Assembly (NCBI GenBank): GCA_022842305.1
Contig: JALHPY010000003.1
Coordinates: 1-64,000 of the forward strand
Direction: 5' to 3'
Length of the DNA stretch: 64,000 bases
Source of the DNA: Rubrivivax sp.
GTDB taxonomy: Bacteria > Pseudomonadota > Gammaproteobacteria > Burkholderiales > Burkholderiaceae_C
Positions 53,112-62,105 of the stretch are shown one piece after another. Both the position numbers and the translations under genes were made by a program. The notes under the pieces are model-generated. The model worked only from the letters and a program-made list of their open reading frames with translations, was not told the DNA's origin and did no database searches. The first letter of the stretch is position 1. Each line of letters opens with the position of its first letter.

Positions 53112-56100
53112 ATGACTGACCAAGAACGTCGCGATTTCCTCCGCCTCTGGGCTTTCGCCGCAGGCGTGATCACGCTTCCGGCCTGTGGCGGCGGTGACGG
53201 AACGCCCGAAAAGACGATTCTGGCGGGCGACACGGGGAACTCACCAACCCCGCCCCCGACGGAGACACCCCCGCCGGTCGAAACGCCAACGCCCACGCCA
53301 GAACCCATTCCAGAGCCAACGCCAACGCCAGAGCCGCCGCCTCCGCCGCCCGCACCAACGCCCGCACCAACGCCCGCACCCGCGGTGCGCGCGGTGCACT
53401 CCACCGGCGCCATGCGCTTCACGCTGTTCAGCAGCGCAGGCGGCAGTGCAGTGCCGTATTGCCTGGGGTTCGCGTTCCGCCGCGGTGACATACCCAGCGG
53501 CAGCACGGTCGAGTCGACGGTCGGCAACCTGCAGGTCACGGTGCGCAACACCTGGACGGACGGCTCGCTGAAGTTCGCCCAACTCGCCGGCACGGTGGAC
53601 ATGTCGGCCGGCGGGTCGCAGGTGGTGACGCTGCGCAAGGCGGCACCGCGCGCGTCGGGCACGGCCCTGACGCCCGCGGATCTGCGCCGCACGGCCGTGG
53701 CCGCCCAGGTGGGGTGCGGAGCGTTCGGCACGGCTTCCTGGTCCGCTGCCGACTGGGAATCGCCGTTCATGTCTTGGGTGTCCGGCCCAACCATGTCGTC
53801 GTGGATCTACCGCAAGCCGGTGGGCGCCGACGCGCATCTCGTAGCCTGGCTCGAGGTCCGCCTTTACGTCGGCGGCCAGGTCGAAGTGCTGCCGTGGGTG
53901 GAGAACGGTTACGTCGCCGTCGCCGGCCCGTCCAACAAGTCGACCACCTACACCTTCAGCCTGGGCGGCACGCAGCGCTTCAGCGCGGCCATCGATCTCA
54001 AGCACCACCAGCGCACGCCGCTGGTCTCGGGCGCAGCCCTGTCGTACTGGCAGGGGGTCGACCCGGGCGTGACGGCGCAGCACGATGCGTGGTACCTGAT
54101 GTCGACCGAGCTCGTGCCCACGTACTTCGCTGCGCCGGGCGCGGCCACGGTTCACATCGACGCACTTCCCGCCACCTACGCGCCGCTGCAGGCCGGTAGC
54201 TTCAACTACTACCAAGACAGCATGGCAGCGCCGGGCTACCAAGAGCCGATTGGCCTGCTGCCGCAGCACGATGTCTTGTACCTGGTGGGTGACCGCTCCA
54301 GCGTCTACGCTAGCGTGGTGCGCAACGGCTACAGCTCAGGGCGTTGGGGCATCCATTACCGCGACGAGGCAACCAACCGGCCGCTGCGATTCTCTCAGCA
54401 CCCGACACGCGTCATCAGCGACGCGCACGGGTTCAAGGACAACGGCGGCTCCACCACTAGCACGCGCACGCCAATCGCCACCGGAGGAAACCCTCCGCAG
54501 TGGGACGTCGCCCACAGCCCCTCGGTTGGCTACTTGGCCTACCTCGTCACCGGGCGTTTCTACTTCATGGAAGAAGTGCAGTTCGCGGCCACCGCCAACT
54601 ACCTGGGCAACGGCGACCCGCCCATTCTGCGCGACGGTGCCAAGGGGCTGGTGCAGACCGCCATCGACGCTTGGCAGACGCGCTCTTGCGCGTGGGACTG
54701 GCGCTCCAAGATCCAGGCGCTGACCGTCACGCCCGACGACGACGCCGCGCTGCGCGGCGAACTTATCAGCTGCGCCGAGAGCAACATCGATTTCTTCCAC
54801 GGCCGTTACGTCGCCCAGCCCAACAACCCCTTCGGGTTGATCCTGCCCGGTGAGACCTACAACGGTACTTGGAGCGAGGTCGCCATCTGGCAGCAAGACT
54901 TCGTCACTGCCGTCTTCGGCTGGGCGGTTTCGCTCGATCTGCCGATCGCCAGCGCGGCCAAGGCCAAACTTGACGCCTTCTTCCGCTGGAAGGCCAAGAG
55001 CATCGTGATGCGCCTGGGCAAGCGACCTGACTGGTGGTATCTGAACGCGGCACCGTACACCATCAAGGTGTCCTCCGTCGTCGGGCCGAACTACGCGACC
55101 GGCGCCGGGCCCTGGTTTCCCGACGCAGGGGCCGCCTACGCGGCGTCGTACACACCGCAGCCGACTTGGTTCAGCACAACGGAAGGTGTACTCGCGGCGG
55201 AATTCGACATCGGATCCTGGGCCCTGTCGATGTGGGGCAATCTCCAGCCCGCGATTGCGTATGCCGTGCGCCACGGCGTACCGGGGGCCTTGGAGGGCTA
55301 CGCCCGCATGGTTGGCGCCAAGAACTGGCCCGAACTCAGGACCGCGTTCGACGCCCGGCCGGTCTGGAGCGTCGCGCCCATGGTGCGCCCTGCCTGGATG
55401 AGCAACCAGCCGCTCAACGAATGGTTCGAGATCCCCGGCACCAGCGGCGCCGCTGGCGCGCCGATCGAACCTTGGGCAGGCTTCACGCTGCGCGAGGAAA
55501 CCGGCGAAGTCTTCATCCTTTGCTCGGGCGGCCACGGCGACAGCAACGACAACCGGGTGGTGAGCCTGCCTCTGTTCTCTGATGCCCCGGCTTGGCAGCT
55601 GCGTTCCGCATCGTCACCCGTGGCCATCGCGAATGCGAGCTACTACTCCGATGGCAAGCCGGGCTCACGGCACATCTACCACCACAACATCTGGGTGCCG
55701 CAGGTCGGGCGGCTGATGATGTTTGGCCTGCGCTCCACATGGCCGGACTCAGGTGCCTTTCCCACCGTGGACGGCTTCGACCCGGACACCAACACATGGG
55801 ACCCCGCAGGTAGGTGGCCTGACCTGCCGCCGGGCTACTTCGGCGCGGTCAAGGACCCCCGCAACGGCAACGTCTGGCTGACCACGCCCCGCAAGTGGCG
55901 GGCGGCTGACGGCCTGTGCGATCCGGCAATATCGGCAAGGGTCCCGACGCGCTGGCCGCAAGTATGGGACTCGTCGCGCTCGCAGATCTTCACGCTGTGC
56001 TGGGGCGACGGCCAGGGATTCGACACCGGGGTCAATGCATCCAGGATCAATCCGGACACTGGGGTACAGACGGCGATCACGTTCAGTCCCTCCAGTGCCC

Positions 56101-56420
56101 TGACGCAGTTCATTGCCGACCAGCCGCAGTACGCCGGCATGGACTACGATCCTCTCAATGACCGCTTCCTGTTTTTCGCAGGTGTTGCGATCAATGGCGC
56201 CGCCAGGGTGGCTGACGTTATGACGCGCATCTACGTGATCACGCCGAACTCAGGTACGACTTGGGACATGTCGCTGTTGACATTGGGAAGCGGCACAGTT
56301 ACGCCCGCGCCGGTGCCAGCGTCCGGTATCAACAGCCGTTTCAAGTACGTTCCCGCCTTGAAGGGCTTCGTCATGCTGCCCAACGGAACCAGCAATGTCT
56401 ACTTTATGAGGACTGCCTAG
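53112..56420 (+). CDS. Large Tat-exported lipoprotein, possible carbohydrate-active enzyme
   Basis: Protein of 1102 residues without a firm family assignment. The start MTDQERRDFLRLWAFAAG has a twin-arginine motif and ends in a lipobox (ITLPAC), so it is probably a Tat-exported lipoprotein. A Pro/Thr/Glu-rich linker covers about residues 40-95. The next domain (VPYCLGFAFRRGDIPSGS, then DGSLKFAQL) resembles the beta-sandwich at the start of exo-rhamnogalacturonan-lyase-like proteins. The middle is helical with many Trp, like an alpha/alpha toroid. The C-terminal 350 residues have kelch-like blades (GGHGDSNDNRVVSLPLFSD, FDPDTNTWDPAG). I infer a polysaccharide-binding or cleaving protein. ATG at 53100 is an alternative start. 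Confidence 0.75.
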   Translation: MTDQERRDFLRLWAFAAGVITLPACGGGDGTPEKTILAGDTGNSPTPPPTETPPPVETPTPTPEPIPEPTPTPEPPPPPPAPTPAPTPAPAVRAVHSTGAMRFTLFSSAGGSAVPYCLGFAFRRGDIPSGSTVESTVGNLQVTVRNTWTDGSLKFAQLAGTVDMSAGGSQVVTLRKAAPRASGTALTPADLRRTAVAAQVGCGAFGTASWSAADWESPFMSWVSGPTMSSWIYRKPVGADAHLVAWLEVRLYVGGQVEVLPWVENGYVAVAGPSNKSTTYTFSLGGTQRFSAAIDLKHHQRTPLVSGAALSYWQGVDPGVTAQHDAWYLMSTELVPTYFAAPGAATVHIDALPATYAPLQAGSFNYYQDSMAAPGYQEPIGLLPQHDVLYLVGDRSSVYASVVRNGYSSGRWGIHYRDEATNRPLRFSQHPTRVISDAHGFKDNGGSTTSTRTPIATGGNPPQWDVAHSPSVGYLAYLVTGRFYFMEEVQFAATANYLGNGDPPILRDGAKGLVQTAIDAWQTRSCAWDWRSKIQALTVTPDDDAALRGELISCAESNIDFFHGRYVAQPNNPFGLILPGETYNGTWSEVAIWQQDFVTAVFGWAVSLDLPIASAAKAKLDAFFRWKAKSIVMRLGKRPDWWYLNAAPYTIKVSSVVGPNYATGAGPWFPDAGAAYAASYTPQPTWFSTTEGVLAAEFDIGSWALSMWGNLQPAIAYAVRHGVPGALEGYARMVGAKNWPELRTAFDARPVWSVAPMVRPAWMSNQPLNEWFEIPGTSGAAGAPIEPWAGFTLREETGEVFILCSGGHGDSNDNRVVSLPLFSDAPAWQLRSASSPVAIANASYYSDGKPGSRHIYHHNIWVPQVGRLMMFGLRSTWPDSGAFPTVDGFDPDTNTWDPAGRWPDLPPGYFGAVKDPRNGNVWLTTPRKWRAADGLCDPAISARVPTRWPQVWDSSRSQIFTLCWGDGQGFDTGVNASRINPDTGVQTAITFSPSSALTQFIADQPQYAGMDYDPLNDRFLFFAGVAINGAARVADVMTRIYVITPNSGTTWDMSLLTLGSGTVTPAPVPASGINSRFKYVPALKGFVMLPNGTSNVYFMRTA

Positions 56421-56729
56421 CCGAGCCTGGTTGACTCCTCATTGACCGGCGGCGAGATACCCAGCGCCGGAGGCTGCAGCCTACGCCTTCTTGCGCACCA
56501 TTCGGCTTCTAACGCGAAAGGCATTTGCGTTGCGCTTCAGTAGGTTGGCTTGCCTTGCGTCGAGATGTGTACCCTTGTATCCGTACAAGACAACCCCACG
56601 ATTGCGATGGGCCATTGCTCTGCAAGAATCGCTTCCGACTGACTGCGAGCGCAGGCCGACTTGTGTCCATGTCGGTACTTACAGACAATCTTGTCGGGCT
56701 CAAGATGGCAAGAACTCCAAGCTCGCTGT
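56421..56729. other. Intergenic region, no gene recognised
   Basis: About 309 bases with several short frames without homology. TGTCGGTACTTACA at 56670-56683 has the two operator half-sites TGTCG and TTACA but a spacer 3 bases shorter than in the other sites. From here to the end of the window the bias to G and C at third positions is visibly weaker. Confidence 0.4.
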
Positions 56730-57659
56730 ATGCCTGATCTCACGAGCGTCAGCGTAGTCATTCCCTGCTTCAATGCAGAGCGTTACATTGCCTCGACTCT
56801 GCGTTCTGTGCTCTGTCAGACCGGCGCCGACCTCGAGGTCATCGTTGTCGATGACGGCTCTGTAGACGATTCAGCCGCGATCGTAGAGCGCGATTTCCCG
56901 CAAGTTCGGATCCTTCGACGCGCCAATGCCGGAGTTGCTTCAGCGCGCAACGCCGGCATAGAGGCTTCCCGCGGCGACTGGATCGCATTCTGCGATGCCG
57001 ACGACGTTTGGCTAGAAGGAAAACTCGCGACTCAATTCGCAGCCCTGTCGCAGATTCCGACATGCCGCATGAATTACGCGGCTTGGCATGTTTGGCCGAG
57101 CGCGATTCCTGAGCCCGATCCTGCTCTCCTCAATGACCTGCAGGCTCGATCCAGCGATATGTGCTGGCGTGGGCCGCGCGGCTGGATCTACACCGATCTG
57201 TTGCTGGACTGTGTAGTCTGGACCAGCACCGTCCTGATCCACCGCAGTGTTCTCAGTGAGGTGGGGGTGTTCGACACTGAGCTGCGCATCGGTGAGGACT
57301 ACGATCTATGGTTGCGCGCGTCGCGCGTAACTCCCATCGAACGAGTTGCGCAGCCGCTGGCGCTGTATCGCCAGCACCCCGAAAACATCACCCGCCGGGC
57401 GCCTGCAGAGAACTACCGGCAACGCGTCGTACAGCGTGCAATCGACCGCTGGGGCTACGTTGGCCCGGACGGACGCGAGGTGGATCGCAACGCGGTGAAG
57501 CGAATGTTTGCCAAGAGCTGCAGCGACTTCGCCGCCACCCAACTCGTCACAGGACAACGAACCGCAGGACGCGCCAGCGCACTTCAGGCCCTGAAGCTAG
57601 ATGCAATGCATCTAGCCGCGTGGAAATTGCTGGTGCGCTCATTTCTACCGCTTGTTTGA
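56730..57659 (+). CDS. Glycosyltransferase family 2 protein
   Basis: GT-A enzyme of 309 residues. Motifs are SVVIPCFNAERYIASTLRSV, VIVVDDGSVDDS, NAGVASARNAGIEASRGDW and the DxD in FCDADDVW, then RIGEDYDLWLRAS. The nucleotide-sugar-dependent enzyme acts at the cytoplasmic face. ATG at 56730 begins just before the conserved core; earlier in-frame starts add unrelated residues. It is the only plus-strand gene in the last 8 kb and converges on the GT4 gene. Confidence 0.9.
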   Translation: MPDLTSVSVVIPCFNAERYIASTLRSVLCQTGADLEVIVVDDGSVDDSAAIVERDFPQVRILRRANAGVASARNAGIEASRGDWIAFCDADDVWLEGKLATQFAALSQIPTCRMNYAAWHVWPSAIPEPDPALLNDLQARSSDMCWRGPRGWIYTDLLLDCVVWTSTVLIHRSVLSEVGVFDTELRIGEDYDLWLRASRVTPIERVAQPLALYRQHPENITRRAPAENYRQRVVQRAIDRWGYVGPDGREVDRNAVKRMFAKSCSDFAATQLVTGQRTAGRASALQALKLDAMHLAAWKLLVRSFLPLV

Positions 57660-57687
57660 GTTTGCCGTGCCCGGCGGGGCAGCGGAC

Positions 57688-58806
57688 TCAGCGGCGGGAT
57701 GCTCGTGCAAGCACGTCGCGAAAGACCGCGAAGTGTCCCTCCACACTCCTGCGCCATGAGTACTGGCGTGCCCACTCGACGCCCCGTGCAGCGCGCTCTG
57801 CACGCGCGAACGTGGATAGGGTTGAGACTTCCTGCAGCGCAGCGAGCCATGCCGACATGTCCCCGACTTCGACGGGCCATGCTAACGGTCCGACCAAGTC
57901 CACCAAGCTGCTTACGGGGCTGAACAAGACCGGAGTGCCCGCCGCCTGTGCTTCAACTGCCGGAAATCCAAAGCCTTCATAGAGCGTCGGATAGACGGCC
58001 GCAAGTGCTCCTCGGTACAGTTTCACAAGTATGTCGTCTTGGACGAATGGTGCGAAGTGAACGCGGCCTCGCAGCGCAGCAGGCACTTGCTCTGCCGCGG
58101 TGGTGCCAGCCCCAAAGCCGCAGGCCACAAGGTGCAGGTCGTCCCGTCCGCACCGCCCGAGCAGTTCTAGTGCCCATGCAAACCGCTTGCGCGGCTGTGC
58201 GCCCCCGAGATACACGAGATAGGGTGAGGCGCCCAGCGCGTGCTGCAGTTGGTCCGGCAAAGGCACGTCTGTTGATTGAAAGAACTCGTCTGCAATCCCA
58301 TGCGGCACCACCGATATCCGATCGGCGAGCACGGGCCAGCGTGCGGCAATGTCCCGACGTGAGGATTCGCTGATCGTGATCACTGCGGCACAGCGGGCGT
58401 AGGCAAAGCCCTGGACATCGTGCAGGTAGTGCTGCTCCAGCTTCGTTGGGCGGTCTTCGTCCCATAGGACGGTGTCGTGAATCGTCACGACCGTTGGAAC
58501 CGGCTGCCAGATCGGTACCGTGTTCTCGGCGCAATGCAGCAACTGCACACCGGACCGGCGGACACGCCATGGCAGGCCCAGTTGCTCCCAGAGCTGAAAC
58601 CTGTCTCCGCGGAAGTCGAACACATCCGTGGTTCCCTGCAGAGGCGAAGGCACGAGAAAAGGCGTGGACGGGTCGTGACCGTAGGCCGTCCAACGCACAT
58701 CATCGGTTTCGACGGTATTCCTCAACAACTCCTGGACATAGCGCCCCGTGCCGCGGAGGTGCTTTACGTTAAGTGTCCGTGCGACGATGCCGACGCGCAA
58801 TGTCAT
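57688..58806 (-). CDS. Glycosyltransferase family 4 protein
   Basis: GT-B enzyme of 372 residues. It has VGIVARTLNVKHLRGTGRY at the start, VPTVVTIHDTVLWDED, ITISESSRRDIAARW, YLVYLGGAQPRKRFAWALEL and the donor site VYPTLYEGFGFPAVEAQAAG. ATG at 58806 is chosen because the conserved core starts there. The preceding GMC-type oxidoreductase gene ends 49 bases upstream on the same strand, so the two may be cotranscribed. The sugar donor is unknown. Confidence 0.9.
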   Translation of the reverse strand: MTLRVGIVARTLNVKHLRGTGRYVQELLRNTVETDDVRWTAYGHDPSTPFLVPSPLQGTTDVFDFRGDRFQLWEQLGLPWRVRRSGVQLLHCAENTVPIWQPVPTVVTIHDTVLWDEDRPTKLEQHYLHDVQGFAYARCAAVITISESSRRDIAARWPVLADRISVVPHGIADEFFQSTDVPLPDQLQHALGASPYLVYLGGAQPRKRFAWALELLGRCGRDDLHLVACGFGAGTTAAEQVPAALRGRVHFAPFVQDDILVKLYRGALAAVYPTLYEGFGFPAVEAQAAGTPVLFSPVSSLVDLVGPLAWPVEVGDMSAWLAALQEVSTLSTFARAERAARGVEWARQYSWRRSVEGHFAVFRDVLARASRR

Positions 58807-58855
58807 CGCGGTAGCGCTCCGGAAGCGCACGCTTTGAACGCTTGCCCTTGTGAGA

Positions 58856-60292
58856 TCATTCGACACACTCGCGTGACTGACTGTTTGCAAGTTGGCGCAA
58901 GTGGCCTGCCAGACGAAGCGCCAGTGCACCAATCGTGAGCCCGGTGTTGGCGATGCCACTTGCCGGGATGAGCGAACCATCGCAGACAAACAGGTTCGAC
59001 ACGCCGTGAACTCGGCAATCGGCGTTGCAGACACCAGAGTCCGCGGATGCTGACAGCCTGGCCGTACCCGAGTGATGAGCGCCAGTATGGATCGCCGTGA
59101 TCCAGTCGGGAAACACCCGGGATCGCGTGATTACGGGGCCAAGCCGCTCCAGCACCTCGCATATCGCAGCGCTCAGGTCGCGCTGGTACTCATCGGTTAA
59201 TTGCCAGTGGCGAATCGCGACCTCGCGGCCGTTTGCTTGGTCAAGTTCGCTCCAGACAGACATCTCATCGGACGCAGGCATCTGCGCCGTCATCAGCAGC
59301 GTGTAATGCTTTGTGGGCAGACGAATACCGAACTTGAACGACAGGATGTCCAGTACATCGTCCCAATGCGCGAAAAGCTTCGCATAGTTGACGGGGTTCC
59401 AAGGATTCTGTCGCAACTCATTGAGAACGCTACCCACCCGCTGCCGGCGACTATCCCGGTAGTAGGTCGCTGCGGGCCTGAGCTGAAATGAGACGTGCAT
59501 TCCGCCTTGAGTCACGACAAGTGGCATGCGCAAGTTCCCACCTGTGCCCTTCACAAAGTAGTTCCAGAGGCGATACAGAGGCACCTTAACCTCGACCTCG
59601 CCCACGAACCCCATAGGATGATCTTCGTAGTGACGCCCGGCGTGATGCAACGCGGGCAGAGGTAAATCGCTCGACAATTTCTGCAGTAGGATGGGAGAGC
59701 CTAGTCCGCCAGCCGAAAGAATGAACAAATCGCCCGGGACATCCTGGCTTTGACCTTCAGCGTTCACTGTGAGGCCCAAGATTGAGCCGGCTTGGCTCAC
59801 CCGAAACCCCGCGACATTGCCGCGGACCAAGTTGACCCGAGGTTCCAGGCCGAACTCCTCCCATACATTCATGGGCCAGCGCGGATAAAACAGTCCTGGT
59901 AGCATTGCGCTGGGCAGGCCCAGTTCTTGATACTTCCGTCGAAGTGTGATGATGGCCGCCCGAACTCGCTCTACAGGTACGTGCGAAAGCAGCAGAAACG
60001 CCTGCTCGTAATGGCGATGGAGTTCGGCCTTCTGGATCGGCCAGTGTGTCGAGAAAATCTCATCCTCGATTTCGATCAGGCCATTGTGCCAAAGTTGGGT
60101 AGATCCACCCAAGCCCGAGCCGATATGTGGATCGGTGATCGCAGGTTGACCGACATCAATGATCGGGAACTGCGCGCCAGAACTGGCCGCGCCGCGCTCG
60201 ATGATCGTGACGTCGTGCGACTCCAGCAGCGCCTGGGCGAGCACGCAGCCGCCAAGACCTGCACCTACGATGATGGCGCGGGGCCGGGTCAT
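58856..60292 (-). CDS. GMC-type FAD-dependent oxidoreductase
   Basis: Flavoprotein of 478 residues. The FAD motif is AIIVGAGLGGCVLAQALLE at the N-terminus, with HIGSGLGGSTQLWHNGLIEI next. The C-terminal GMC segment is HHSGTARLSASADSG and ASGIANTGLTIGALALRL, containing the His/Asn pair expected of the active site. Such enzymes oxidise alcohols, including sugars and sterols. The setting among glycosyltransferases suggests oxidation of a sugar or glycolipid, which is inference. ATG at 60292 is nearest to the conserved start; a start 27 bases upstream is also possible. Confidence 0.85.
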   Translation of the reverse strand: MTRPRAIIVGAGLGGCVLAQALLESHDVTIIERGAASSGAQFPIIDVGQPAITDPHIGSGLGGSTQLWHNGLIEIEDEIFSTHWPIQKAELHRHYEQAFLLLSHVPVERVRAAIITLRRKYQELGLPSAMLPGLFYPRWPMNVWEEFGLEPRVNLVRGNVAGFRVSQAGSILGLTVNAEGQSQDVPGDLFILSAGGLGSPILLQKLSSDLPLPALHHAGRHYEDHPMGFVGEVEVKVPLYRLWNYFVKGTGGNLRMPLVVTQGGMHVSFQLRPAATYYRDSRRQRVGSVLNELRQNPWNPVNYAKLFAHWDDVLDILSFKFGIRLPTKHYTLLMTAQMPASDEMSVWSELDQANGREVAIRHWQLTDEYQRDLSAAICEVLERLGPVITRSRVFPDWITAIHTGAHHSGTARLSASADSGVCNADCRVHGVSNLFVCDGSLIPASGIANTGLTIGALALRLAGHLRQLANSQSRECVE

Positions 60293-60878
60293 TTCAGGCC
60301 ACCATCGGCGCGTAACCAAGGACCCGTCAACTCAAGGCTGACACAGCACCGCGCGCGCTCAGGCAACGAGCGAAGAAAGGGCTTGATAACCTTCCCCGGG
60401 AAAATCGACGGTTTCTTCTTGATGATCATAGCCTGTCATCTACTTCAGCGTTAAACGCTGCGAAGCCAAAGCATCGCACAAATCGTCCATGGAAACGTAC
60501 TGCAGGTCAACGCGCCCTCGCCATGAAAGTGACGAACCCGTAGTGCGCCTGCTGCACGACGCGGAGAAGGTAGACGCCAGTTTCGGGCTCGGGACTGCGG
60601 GCCGCATCATAGCCGGCCGGAAGGCATCCAGATCGTTCGCCAGTTGCGGACGCCAAGCCGTTCGTGTGGAATGTGCGGCAGCCTCAACTGGTGGGTTGCA
60701 GCGACTTGGGTTGGCTGAGCCAGATGGCGAGAGCACGAGCCAAGCTTCGATGACTAACAACAGAAACTCTCGCCCAGATGCGAATGGATTGACTACTGGA
60801 CGCTGGAAGCAGTAACCCCGAGGAATTCACGTACAGTTTTGAGGCAAGGACGTGGTGGGTGAAATTCCGCCGGACCGC
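60293..60878. other. Intergenic region, no gene recognised
   Basis: Frames of about 100 codons exist on both strands (60440-60760 minus, 60489-60815 plus), but neither has a ribosome site, family motif or believable composition. It could hold the promoter of the oxidoreductase-glycosyltransferase pair. Confidence 0.5.
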
Positions 60879-61682
60879 TCACTTTAACCGCGCCAACAGG
60901 CCCATCTGATGACCCCGATCGTGGTACATCAATGCGGACTGCCGAACGAATCCAGTCAGGGCTAGTGACGCGGAGAGAAGTGTCCTCAGAATCTCGGCGC
61001 GAGGTCCTCTGAAATCGCTTGAGTATGGATTCCAGGTCGCGAAGCCAACAATCTCAAAGCCATCGGTGCGCAGGAGTTCCTTGAGTTCCCAGGGTGTGTA
61101 TTCATACACATGACACATCGTATGACGAGGGCCGAAATTCTGTGAGTACGGCTTCGCATCGTATGTCGGGGCGTGCGAAAGGGAGCGCATGATCTTCGTC
61201 CAGGACGCGGCATTTGGCGTAGCCACGTAGAGGTAGCCCCTCGGTACGAGCACCCGCTTGATTTCCGCCAGGAACTCGCGCGGGCTGATGGATACGTGCT
61301 CGATGACTTCCATGGTTGTGACCAGATCGAAAGCTGCGTCCTCGTATGGAAAGTGCTTCTCAAAGTCGAACTCGTCAATGTTCCATTGCCGTACAGTGCC
61401 ATCTGGCGAAGTAAAATCGCATGTGTCTCTGGCGCTTTCATGGCCCTGCATTTCTGAAGGTGCGACGTTGCCTCTCAATTTGCAGCCGAGGTGCGCTAAC
61501 AATGCGCCCACGTGCACATCGTGCCCAAGATCGAGGGTGCGCGTGCCCTGAAGCTCCAAGTTGTCGTTCAAGAACTGGACGCAGGTTGAAATCCGCTCAC
61601 GATGCCATTTGACATAGTCTGGCGGATTGGTGCTGTCCAGCAACGCTGCAATCTTCCCTGCTGTGAGTTTTGTGCGTGGCAT
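60879..61682 (-). CDS. Class I SAM-dependent methyltransferase
   Basis: Protein of 267 residues. Motif I is TRTLDLGHDVHVGALLAHLG, which deviates from the usual DxGxGxG. It is followed by the acidic segment FPYEDAAFDLVTTMEVIEHV and the RVLVPRGYLYVATPN strand, typical of UbiE/Coq5-like and sugar methyltransferases. ATG at 61682 precedes the conserved part (MPRTKLTAGKIAALLDS). Methylation of a sugar in the polymer is a reasonable inference because the surrounding genes are glycosyltransferases and an acyltransferase. Confidence 0.85.
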   Translation of the reverse strand: MPRTKLTAGKIAALLDSTNPPDYVKWHRERISTCVQFLNDNLELQGTRTLDLGHDVHVGALLAHLGCKLRGNVAPSEMQGHESARDTCDFTSPDGTVRQWNIDEFDFEKHFPYEDAAFDLVTTMEVIEHVSISPREFLAEIKRVLVPRGYLYVATPNAASWTKIMRSLSHAPTYDAKPYSQNFGPRHTMCHVYEYTPWELKELLRTDGFEIVGFATWNPYSSDFRGPRAEILRTLLSASLALTGFVRQSALMYHDRGHQMGLLARLK

Positions 61683-62105
61683 AAGTCGAACCTTGGTTGT
61701 GCCGCGAAGAAGCGCGGGTACTATTAGTGGCGTATTGTGACGCCTAACGATGAAGCGGACTCCACTGTACTGAGCTAGCCGATGTGCGCGGCTGGATCGT
61801 ACCGCGCGGCTGGATTCGAATGCATTGCGCCATTTCCCGCAGGTTACCGGCCTGTCCCCGCGACTTTCATGTGGGCGCCTGCCCGCAGTCGTCCGGCGCG
61901 ATTGGCTGTACGGCCCTCCAGCCGGCTTAGCCATTGTTCGAAGTCTTGCATGCGGGGCAACCCACCATGGCACTCAATTCTGAACCGCCAACTACAGCTC
62001 GAACGCCTCGGTGATGCTTTGCAATCCATGAACACGACGACGTAATCCTTCTCGGACATCCATAGCCGCCCCCAAACGTCGCGGACCGGATTATCGGCGT
62101 CCAGC
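61683..62105. other. Intergenic region, no gene recognised
   Basis: About 420 bases with only short frames on each strand and no recognisable motif. The composition is less GC-rich than the main operon. A decayed coding remnant cannot be excluded, but I can name none. Confidence 0.4.

Noticed and set aside
56670-56683. Operator-like TGTCG...TTACA before the GT2 gene
   Set aside because: The half-sites match but the spacer is 3 bases short, which would rotate them on the helix. No -24/-12 promoter was found. It may be chance.
60440-60815. Two overlapping frames of about 107 codons on opposite strands
   Set aside because: Neither shows a motif or ribosome site; they are probably shadows of non-coding sequence.
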